Shown here piece by piece: positions 44,312-51,321 of a stretch of 64,000 bases of DNA (position 1 is the stretch's first letter; every line of letters starts with the position of its first letter). The position numbers and the translations under genes are program-made. This stretch comes from Pedobacter miscanthi (GTDB taxonomy: Bacteria; Bacteroidota; Bacteroidia; Sphingobacteriales; Sphingobacteriaceae): positions 1-64,000 of the forward strand of contig NZ_QNQU01000024.1 in NCBI RefSeq assembly GCF_003315595.1, read 5' to 3'. The notes under the pieces are model-generated. The model saw only the letters and a list, made by a program, of their open reading frames with translations, did no database searches and was not told where the DNA came from.

Positions 44312-44347
44312 CTCAATCCTAGCTTCAATCCCCGAAAGCTATGAAAT
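44312..44347 (-). promoter_or_regulatory. Conserved leader block after the riboswitch
   Basis: Between the riboswitch aptamer and the gene, a block ATTTCATAGCTTTCGGGG followed by ATTGAAGCTAGGA is almost identical in both B12 leaders (second copy at 53425-53460). It can fold as TAGCTTTC/GAAGCTA. There is no T run after it, so it is not an intrinsic terminator. Confidence 0.6.
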
Positions 44348-44356
44348 TAAACGCTA

Positions 44357-44527
44357 AAGGCAGGTCTTCTGACTTGCTCCCGGTTTTCTGTCTTCCCACC
44401 CGGCAGTTAATCGGGCAGTGACTTATAGATTGAAAAACGTTACAGAGCTTACAGCTGCGGGACAGTTACAGATTTACACTGTATTCCCTTTTAATCCCGG
44501 ATGTAAAACCGGGAACCAAAAGCAGCG
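44357..44527 (-). ncRNA. Cobalamin riboswitch, second B12 operon
   Basis: On the minus strand the element has the B12-box GTAACTGTCCCGCAGCTGTAA and the paired CCCGGTTTTACATCCGGG. AAAAGGGAATACAGTG lies in the P3-P5 region, and AGTCAGAAGACCTGCC is at its 3' end. These are the hallmark sequences of the AdoCbl riboswitch. It controls the receptor gene 42375-44243 and the small membrane-protein gene. A matching aptamer with very similar sequence precedes the other B12 operon. Confidence 0.96.
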
Positions 44528-44535
44528 CAAATGTA
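44528..44535 (-). promoter_or_regulatory. -7 box of the second B12 operon
   Basis: TACATTTG on the minus strand matches TAnnTTTG. A CTTT lies 19 nt upstream as a -33 candidate. It places the start of RNA at about 44521, just before the first riboswitch helix. Confidence 0.7.
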
Positions 44536-44591
44536 ATAAAAAGAGTGGAGAGTTAAAGACACAGCAAAGAGTGCCGCCTTTGTACTTAAAA

Positions 44592-45141
44592 ACATCATGA
44601 TTTAAGCCCGGAGCTCAATCGCTACACCTAAAAGCATCATGATTTAAGCTTAGCTCCTAATCATTAGCATCCGGAGCTCAATCGCTGCACCTAAATGCAT
44701 CATGATTTAAGCTTAGCTCCTAATCATTAGCATCCGGAGCTCAATCGCTGCACCTAAATGCATCATGATTTAAGCTTAGCTCCTAATCATTAGCACCCGG
44801 AGCTCAATCGTTGCACCTAAAAGCGTCATGATTTAAGCTTAGCCCCTAATCATTAGCGTCCGGAGCTCAATCGTTGCACCTAAAAGCATCATGATTTAAA
44901 CTTAGCCCCTAATCATTAGCGCCCGGAGCTCAATCGTTGTACCTAAAAGCATCATGATTTAAGCTTAGCTCCTAATCGTTAGCGCCCGGAGCTCAATCGT
45001 TGCACCTAAAAGCATTATGATTTAAGCTTAACTCCTAATCATTAGCGCCAGGTGCTCAATCGTTGCACCTAAAAGCATCATGATTTAAGCTTAGCTCCTA
45101 ATCATTAGCGCCCGGAGCTCAATCGTTGCACCTAAAAGCAC
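44592..45141. repeat. Minisatellite of nine 63-bp units
   Basis: GAGCTCAATCG starts recur at 44611, 44674, 44737, 44800, 44863, 44926, 44989, 45052 and 45115, an exact 63-bp step throughout. The first unit is preceded by a half-unit and the last is cut short. Each unit contains the palindrome GAGCTC, then CACCTAAAAGC, the palindrome ATCATGAT, AAGCTT, and an 11-bp palindrome CTAATCATTAG just before CCCGGAGC. All six frames are closed by stop codons. Point changes between units are scattered (for example CTAATCGTTAG near 44971), so it is not assembly noise in a single unit. Confidence 0.95.
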
Positions 45142-45253
45142 GGGCTGTTCAATAAATTGTGATTGATTAAATCAATGGCGAGCGTTTGGGAAACGGGGCA
45201 GCTATCTTCTGTGTTCTCTGTGCTTCCGTGGCAAAAATTAAATTGGGTATAAG

Positions 45254-45741
45254 TAATCGGGATAGCGGAAAGTGTGTATTGAAGAGCAGAATAATTTAGG
45301 TATTTTCAAATTCGCACATTGTAAAAAGATGGAAATCAGTTTTTTAATTTGAAAATGGAAATCAGTAACGTTTCGGAAACAGCAGTCCCGTTGTCCGCTG
45401 TAGCTCCGATGAAAAATCGGAGGCTGCCGCTACTACCGGGTTTATAAATGAGGGCTTGTTGTAAATCAAACTTCATAAAAAAGGCCTGCAATGATGATAA
45501 TCGGGATAGCAGAAAGTGTGTATTGAAGAGCAGAATAGTTTAGGTATTTTCAAATTCGCACATTGTAAAAAGATGAAAATCAGTTTTTTTAATTTGAAAA
45601 TGGACATCAGTAACGCTTCGGGAACAGCAGTCCCGTTATCCGCTGTAGCTCCGATGAAAAATCGGAGGCTGCCGCTACTACCGGGTTTATAAATGAGGGC
45701 TTGTCGTAAATCAAACTTCATAAAAAAGGCCTGCAATGATG
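45254..45741. repeat. 244-bp tandem duplication
   Basis: The block starting TAATCGGGATAGC at 45254 recurs at 45498, with a 244-bp period. Copies share TGTGTATTGAAGAGCAGAAT, TTTTCAAATTCGCACATTG, a CTCCGATGAAAAATCGGAG hairpin, GGCTGCCGCTAC and AACTTCATAAAAAAGGCCTG, with few differences. The end of each copy carries the left arm of the terminator of the neighbouring lipoprotein gene. Only the second copy has the right arm (TTGCAGACCTTT). Confidence 0.92.
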
Positions 45742-45757
45742 ATTTTGCAGACCTTTA
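45723..45757 (-). terminator. Terminator of the first B12 operon
   Basis: On the minus strand AAAGGTCTGCAA and TTGCAGGCCTTTTTT flank an AATCATCA-type loop. It lies 23 bp after the stop of the last lipoprotein gene at 45780. Confidence 0.88.
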
Positions 45758-45779
45758 ACATTTGAGGCATTATAATATT

Positions 45780-46886
45780 TTAATGGAAGATGGCTAAATC
45801 GTTAAAAAATATCTTTGTAAAATCGGTGGTCACTCCGTCGCCACCATACTTAATTCTTTTAACCAAGGCACCGGTTGATGCATTATAAATCAGCAAATAG
45901 TTCACTGTTGAAGCCGCACCATATCCTTGAATGCCGTTTACCACAATATAATCTTTGTTTTTATCATAACGGATAGCACCGTAAACCATAAATGGGTCTT
46001 CGGCAATGGTAATAAAAGGTTGTGCCAATGATGCTGCATTTCCATCTACATATTTATAAATCGCTTTGCCTGAATGATAGAAAACGGCATTTTCTTTTGT
46101 TGATGCAGTAATGCGGGTTGGTGCATCCAATCCAAATGTTCCTACTGCCACAGGTAATGCAATACCAGCAGTATCTAAATTATTATCAATCGCAACTAAA
46201 CGACTGCCGGTTGATGCCCAAATTTTCCCGTTCGGCGTTTGTGCAAACCCACGGCTAATATTAGAGAAACTCTTAACCAGCGAATAATTATTGGCTGATA
46301 CAATTTTGGCTCCATTGCTTTGTAAAAGGTATACATAATCGCCTTTTTTCCACATGTCGCCGGTATTTAGAGCACCAACAGAAGTTAGTTTATTTTGCAC
46401 AGCAAGTGTATTTAGGTCGATCTGATAAACGCCATCATTTGCACTTACCAGGCCCCTGTTTCCATCAACCTGTAAAATGCTTCTCCAGTTGCTGGCCTCC
46501 TGTACATATCTCGCCTCTTCTTTTAAGGTGTACTCGTTTATCTTTACAATCGGTCCGTTTACCTTGCACATTAAATAAATGCTTCCGTTAATAACTGAAG
46601 CAAATTGCAGTGTACTGGTTTTGGCAGCATTTGATAATATTTTACCCGAATTTTCCTTTTCATAAGCCCTGGTATTCAGTGTATCTTCCCCATAACGGTA
46701 AAAACTTATAGCGCCCGGGTTTTGTCCATAAGAACCTTCGCCGATTACAAAAAAGCCATTTTCGTATTTGCCAACAACAGGATCTACCTGCAGGTTATCT
46801 TCTACACTGTCTTTTTTACAAGAGTACAGGCCTGTTGTAAGAAATAATGCGCCTACTAAAATTTGCTTTAAGTTAAATTGTTTCAT
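45780..46886 (-). CDS. BtuG-like surface lipoprotein (DUF5074 propeller)
   Basis: The 368-residue protein has a lipoprotein signal with Cys in LYSCKKDS. Repeated blades follow, such as GQNPGAISFYRYGEDT, VQEASNWRSILQVDGNRGLVSANDGVYQIDLNTLAVQNKL and GFAQTPNGKIWASTGSRLVAIDNNLD. This is the YncE/DUF5074 beta-propeller type to which BtuG of Bacteroides belongs; BtuG binds corrinoids at the cell surface with extreme affinity and hands them to BtuB. It is the last gene of the operon, 9 bp after the preceding lipoprotein gene. Confidence 0.78.
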   Translation of the reverse strand: MKQFNLKQILVGALFLTTGLYSCKKDSVEDNLQVDPVVGKYENGFFVIGEGSYGQNPGAISFYRYGEDTLNTRAYEKENSGKILSNAAKTSTLQFASVINGSIYLMCKVNGPIVKINEYTLKEEARYVQEASNWRSILQVDGNRGLVSANDGVYQIDLNTLAVQNKLTSVGALNTGDMWKKGDYVYLLQSNGAKIVSANNYSLVKSFSNISRGFAQTPNGKIWASTGSRLVAIDNNLDTAGIALPVAVGTFGLDAPTRITASTKENAVFYHSGKAIYKYVDGNAASLAQPFITIAEDPFMVYGAIRYDKNKDYIVVNGIQGYGAASTVNYLLIYNASTGALVKRIKYGGDGVTTDFTKIFFNDLAIFH

Positions 46887-46895
46887 ATTGTGTAT

Positions 46896-47828
46896 TTATT
46901 TTTTTAAAAGTTTAAGATCAACTGCTCCACCAAACTCAGTTGAAATTTCGCCCAGGTAACGCGATCGTTCATTATCATTATCGGGACTAAAAGGATTTCC
47001 ATTGCTATTTTGTCCGGTGTATACCTTTACAAAATCGATCGATGTAAGGCTTACTTTTTTACCGGCTGCATCAACCGCCCAATCGATATCGAAAGTATTG
47101 TAGCCTCTTCCCAGCGATTCCTGCAAAGCAATGTACTCGCTCGATCCATTGTCTGAATAGCCAAAGGCAAAAGGTTTGTTCGTGATGATATCTCCAGGCA
47201 CAAGGGTGTTTTTAAGCAATGTACCTGTAAAAGAAATTTCGTTCGTAGTTGCCCACGGTGGAAAGTAATCCTGTGTATGAAACTGATTCCTAAGCACTAG
47301 CCCCTCTTTACCCTGATTATCTGTCCAGCGCACATCATCCGTTATTTTTGCAGGTTTGTAATAAGTGATCTTGTAGTTCTTGATGGTTGTTGCGGCATTG
47401 TATTCACTTCCGGCAAGTTCATACCAAACATCATCAGGCAGGCCGTTTTTGTTTACATCCTGCATAACGCACACAATGCCTGGTTCAGAGAATTCCATAT
47501 CTGCGCCAATTAACGGATTGCCATAAATACCCAGGTCGGCACCAGCGGCATTGCTAACACTGTGATCGAAACCAAATACGATGAAACCGCCATAAGCACC
47601 AAGCGAAACCAGGCCATTGCCGGCACTGCCAATAAGAATATCGGTTTTAACAAGGTCGTTGGTAAATTGACCTGGTGCTTGTTTAAATTCGTATATTTTA
47701 TTTAAATAAGGCGATTGGGGAACAGCAGGTTTTTCTCCCTCGCCTTCTTTCTCAACTGCACTATCCTTTTTACAAGAAAAAAGCACTGCCGACAAAAGCA
47801 TTATTGCCGTAATAAATTTTGTTTTCAT
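46896..47828 (-). CDS. Surface lipoprotein, GADLxIYGNP family (short form)
   Basis: The 310-residue protein has Cys in LFSCKKDS. It then has the block FTNDLVKTDILIGSAGNGLVSLGAYGGFIVFGFDHSVSNAAGADLGIYGNP, followed by WYELAGSEYNAATTIKNYKITYYKP and YNTFDIDWAVDAAGKKVSLTSIDFVKVYTGQ. The ending, LGEISTEFGGAVDLKLLKK, is nearly the same in the neighbouring protein. The DVNKNGLPDDVW segment looks like a calcium-binding loop (D-x-N-x-N-G). Probably a cell-surface carrier; the link to B12 is from operon position. Confidence 0.75.
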   Translation of the reverse strand: MKTKFITAIMLLSAVLFSCKKDSAVEKEGEGEKPAVPQSPYLNKIYEFKQAPGQFTNDLVKTDILIGSAGNGLVSLGAYGGFIVFGFDHSVSNAAGADLGIYGNPLIGADMEFSEPGIVCVMQDVNKNGLPDDVWYELAGSEYNAATTIKNYKITYYKPAKITDDVRWTDNQGKEGLVLRNQFHTQDYFPPWATTNEISFTGTLLKNTLVPGDIITNKPFAFGYSDNGSSEYIALQESLGRGYNTFDIDWAVDAAGKKVSLTSIDFVKVYTGQNSNGNPFSPDNDNERSRYLGEISTEFGGAVDLKLLKK

Positions 47829-47880
47829 ATTAAGATTATTGAAAAAAGAGCGTTAATTCAGTATAATCTTTTTTTTATAA

Positions 47881-49014
47881 CTATTTAATACCTAAGTCCA
47901 TGGCACCTTTAACCTCGGTTGATATTTCGCCCAGAAGTGTATTTCCTTTTTCGCGCTGACCGGTATAAACCTTTACAAAATCGATGGTATTTAAGGCGAT
48001 TTTCTTTCCGTTTTTATCAACGGCCCAATCCAAATCAAAGCTGTTGTATCTTTTAGTGGCATAATCATCATCGGCAGACCAGCTGTCGGTATAACCCCAT
48101 GGAAATGCACTGTTAATGAAAATACTGCCGTTTTTGCCCCAGCTGGATGGCAATAAAGTTCCTTTGAAGGTTAACTTTTCCTGGTTAGGTGCAAATTCGG
48201 GATAGTAATTATGCTTGTGGAAGTTATTTACATCGTAAGTTCCGCTATTGCCCTGGTTATCCGTCCAGCTTACATTGGCAAAACCTTTAGGGTTGGTATA
48301 AGTGATTTCGTAATTTTTTATAGTTAATGGGTTGTTGTATTCGCTGCCAGCCAGTTCATACCACTCATCATCTGGTTTACCATTACCGTTCACATCCTGG
48401 CTCACCATTACAATGCCAGGCTCGGCCCATGGTGTTGTGCCGCCAATCGGATTTCCATAAATGGCTAAATCAGCACCAGCATTATTCACTACAGAGTGGT
48501 CGAAACCGAAAATAACATAGCCTCCGAATCCACCCAAACTAACAAGCCCGGTTTGAGATACATCGCCAATAATTTTTTGTGCACCGGCTAGGTTTCCCAA
48601 ACTTTCGTTAACAAACTGGCCCGGTCCTGGCAGGTAATCGAAAACAGTGGTAATAAATTTGGTACTGTTAGGGCCTATAGCCACCACCGGAACAGGAACG
48701 CTTACCGTATATTTGTGAGAGAACGAGCCGGCACTATTACTTGCGGTATATTCGATTACATAAGTACCGGCGGTGGCCGGAGTAAAGTCGAAATTATAAG
48801 CGGTGCTTACTATTTTACCATCCAGTTTCCATTGGTGATTAAAACCAACACCGTTATTTGTTCCGGCGGCAAAAGCAATTTTTGTATTTACTTTCGATGT
48901 CATGTTTTCTCCTTTAATAAAGAGGTTAACATCAGGGGCAACTTCATTGTCTTTTTTACAACTGTAGATCAATGTTGTAATGCTGAGCATTAATATCAGG
49001 TAACTTTTTTTCAT
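47881..49014 (-). CDS. Surface lipoprotein with PKD-like domain, GADLxIYGNP family
   Basis: The 377-residue protein has Cys in LIYSCKKDN. A PKD/Ig-like domain follows (about residues 25-105, with GFNHQWKLDGKIVSTAYNFDFTPATAGTYVIEYTASNSAGSFSHKYTVSV). Its 270-residue C-terminal domain is closely similar to the downstream protein: GLVSLGGFGGYVIFGFDHSVVNNAGADLAIYGNP, VSQDVNGNGKPDDEWYELAGSEYN and FVKVYTGQ. The DVNGNGKPDDE stretch is a calcium-binding-like loop. It is 26 bp after the preceding BtuG-like gene. Confidence 0.78.
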   Translation of the reverse strand: MKKSYLILMLSITTLIYSCKKDNEVAPDVNLFIKGENMTSKVNTKIAFAAGTNNGVGFNHQWKLDGKIVSTAYNFDFTPATAGTYVIEYTASNSAGSFSHKYTVSVPVPVVAIGPNSTKFITTVFDYLPGPGQFVNESLGNLAGAQKIIGDVSQTGLVSLGGFGGYVIFGFDHSVVNNAGADLAIYGNPIGGTTPWAEPGIVMVSQDVNGNGKPDDEWYELAGSEYNNPLTIKNYEITYTNPKGFANVSWTDNQGNSGTYDVNNFHKHNYYPEFAPNQEKLTFKGTLLPSSWGKNGSIFINSAFPWGYTDSWSADDDYATKRYNSFDLDWAVDKNGKKIALNTIDFVKVYTGQREKGNTLLGEISTEVKGAMDLGIK

Positions 49015-49040
49015 TTGTTATTATTATATATGATTGAAAT

Positions 49041-50162
49041 TTATTCGTATTTATATGTATAGTTAAATACAGCATGCTGAGGCAGCACGCCGGTTGCAAA
49101 ACTGAATTTTACTTTACCATCTGTACCTACACAATAAGCAGTGCCTGCAGTACCGTTATAACTGTTGGCATCGGCAACCATTACATCTTTACTGAATGGA
49201 TTTATTGTTAAGCCATAAATAATGTTTATCGTATGGCCATCGGTGATTAAACTTGAACCCATTGCGCCACTAACCGTATTTAAGGCTTTGATATCAGGAT
49301 TGGTGTAAATATCTTTCGATACATAAGCTGCAGAACCGTTGACCGCAATAGCGCCAAGATCATAATCATAAGAAGCTGTTTTAGTATCGCTTACACTGCT
49401 GATCCTATCCAGCGACGGATTGTTTTTGATGATATAATCATTCCAGCATACCACAAATAAATCGCCGTTATCTGCCGCCTGTATCCTTACCGGATTATTG
49501 TTTACGGTAATATCTTTTATTTTGGTAAAAGTGGCTAAGTCGATTACTGATATCTTGTTTTTCGCGCCGTTCTGATAGTAAGGATGTGATGAATTGCATA
49601 CATATAACTTTCCGTTGGCTACCGCCAGTTGCTCCAATCCTTCTGAAAGCATAATTTCTCCATCTATAGCCATCGATGCGGTATCGATACGGCTCACTTT
49701 TCCGTCATAACGCGAAACGTAGGCTTTATCTTTAAAAAATGCCACGAACCTTGGGATATAACCATCAGTTGCCGAATTAAACGGAATCCTCTTTAATGAT
49801 CTGCAGGTTTTGATATCGATGATATCTAAAAAAGACTGCCTGCTACCCTGAATACCTGCCACAACACAGTACATTTTGCTGCCATATTGTTCTAAATCGT
49901 TTGCTGTTTCTCCTAGTGATACATTGTTTACCTGCTTGTAATAATCGGCAACAGTTGTTTTTGTAGCAATATCATAGTATGATATAACACTGTTGTTATT
50001 GCCCATCAATCCTTCGCAAAGCATGTAAACACCATTAGTGCTACTTATAACCAGTTGTTTTTCGGCTATTTCGGTGTGGTCTTTTTTACAGGCTGTTATG
50101 ATACCTATGCAAAGCATCATAGCAATAACTGCTTTTCTTTTTAATTGTAAATGTGTTTTCAT
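49041..50162 (-). CDS. BtuG-like surface lipoprotein (DUF5074 propeller)
   Basis: The 373-residue protein has Cys in IITACKKDH. Seven-bladed-propeller wording follows: GVYMLCEGLMGNNNSVISYYDIATKTT, YGSKMYCVVAGIQGSRQSFLDIIDIKTCRSLK, AYVSRYDGKVSRIDTASMAI. The frame opens at 50198 inside the previous gene. The ATG at 50162 gives a normal short lipoprotein leader and a 19-bp gap from that gene, so it is preferred. It is closely similar in plan to the next protein. Confidence 0.82.
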   Translation of the reverse strand: MKTHLQLKRKAVIAMMLCIGIITACKKDHTEIAEKQLVISSTNGVYMLCEGLMGNNNSVISYYDIATKTTVADYYKQVNNVSLGETANDLEQYGSKMYCVVAGIQGSRQSFLDIIDIKTCRSLKRIPFNSATDGYIPRFVAFFKDKAYVSRYDGKVSRIDTASMAIDGEIMLSEGLEQLAVANGKLYVCNSSHPYYQNGAKNKISVIDLATFTKIKDITVNNNPVRIQAADNGDLFVVCWNDYIIKNNPSLDRISSVSDTKTASYDYDLGAIAVNGSAAYVSKDIYTNPDIKALNTVSGAMGSSLITDGHTINIIYGLTINPFSKDVMVADANSYNGTAGTAYCVGTDGKVKFSFATGVLPQHAVFNYTYKYE

Positions 50163-50181
50163 TATATATTGGATTTGGTTA

Positions 50182-51321
50182 TCAGTATACAAATGCAAAA
50201 TGTGCAGGGATGTCGCCTGTTATTACAGACCATTTCTTTTTTCCACTGCTATCGAAACAGTAAAGCGTGCCGGGGGTAACATAATCTTTGGCATCGCTCA
50301 CATAAACATCTTTGGTTAGAGGGTCTACGATAATTCCATAAGGGATTTTAACCTGCACATCTGTACCATCTGTAATGAATTTTTTGTTCATCAGTGTTTC
50401 GTCTTTTATATTAATCATCGAATAGGTAATGGTATTCTTCTGCTGGATATAACTCCACTCTGTGGCATAGATATAAGCTATGTCATCATCAATCCAGATG
50501 TTGCTGGCGGCAATGTCGAATGTTTTTTTAATCTGATCGGTTTTGGTATCGATTACAAAAAGTTTAGAAGGGATATTATAGTAGTCACCCCTTGAGGTTA
50601 CATAAAGATCGCCGTAACGGTCGGCCTTTAGCCTGTCGAGGTTAATAGCTACATCGATACGCTTGCTTTCGGTAAAAGAATTAAGGTCGATAACGGATAC
50701 CGTTCTTTCATAATTAGGCGGACTATAACCACCAGAGTTTGCGATGTAAAGTTTTTCGCCTACGATAGCCATTTCTTCCGGTTGCCTGCCTACTTCAACC
50801 TTGCGCTGTACCTGAAGGCTAACCGTATCTATTTCTGAAATATTTCCATTAGGCGCATTAGGATCGCCAACTTTACCCAGGTATGCACTTACATAAGCCT
50901 TACCGTTATGAAAGGTTACATAACGGCAATTGGTGATATCAATCTGTTTGATTTTTTTTGCCGTTTTTACATCCAGTATTTCGAGTTTATTAGAAACATT
51001 CACAACCACATACATTTTTGATCCATAAATACCAATATCATTTCCCACATCACCAAGTCCCTTCACTACTTCAGGATTGGCCTGGTTGTAAATATTACGT
51101 CTGTATGTACCCGCCCGTAAATCCACATAATCAAGCGAAGCCTTATTCATGTTCATATTCCCCTCATTAAGCACATATAATCCTTTTACTATGCCCGAAG
51201 GGTTGGGCGGAAATGCGGTTTCGCCTTGTTCGGGTATAACTGTCGGCGCTTTTCTGCATGAGCCAAATAAAATTGCTATTATGCCTATCAGCAGTATTTG
51301 GTACTTATTATTTATTCTCAT
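50182..51321 (-). CDS. BtuG-like surface lipoprotein (DUF5074 propeller)
   Basis: The 379-residue protein has Cys in LFGSCRKAP. Propeller repeats follow: GLYVLNEGNMNMNKASLDYVDLRAGTY, YGSKMYVVVNVSNKLEILDVKTAKKIKQI, AYVSAYLGKVGDPNAPNGNISEIDTVSLQ. The ending KKWSVITGDIPAHFAFVY parallels KFSFATGVLPQHAVFNYTY in its neighbour. Its start overlaps the BtuB-like stop by 4 bp, so receptor and propeller are translationally coupled, as expected if they act as one complex. Confidence 0.85.
   Translation of the reverse strand: MRINNKYQILLIGIIAILFGSCRKAPTVIPEQGETAFPPNPSGIVKGLYVLNEGNMNMNKASLDYVDLRAGTYRRNIYNQANPEVVKGLGDVGNDIGIYGSKMYVVVNVSNKLEILDVKTAKKIKQIDITNCRYVTFHNGKAYVSAYLGKVGDPNAPNGNISEIDTVSLQVQRKVEVGRQPEEMAIVGEKLYIANSGGYSPPNYERTVSVIDLNSFTESKRIDVAINLDRLKADRYGDLYVTSRGDYYNIPSKLFVIDTKTDQIKKTFDIAASNIWIDDDIAYIYATEWSYIQQKNTITYSMINIKDETLMNKKFITDGTDVQVKIPYGIIVDPLTKDVYVSDAKDYVTPGTLYCFDSSGKKKWSVITGDIPAHFAFVY

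Noticed and set aside
44418-44600. Short open frame on the plus strand
   Set aside because: It lies in antisense to the cobalamin riboswitch and has no homology or ribosome-binding support.
44592-45141. CRISPR array
   Set aside because: The units are uniform 63-bp repeats with no variable spacers between constant parts, and no cas gene is in the window.
44592-45141. Plasmid-type iterons or replication origin
   Set aside because: Iterons are usually about 20 bp, and there is no DnaA-box cluster and no rep gene nearby; the neighbours are chromosomal.
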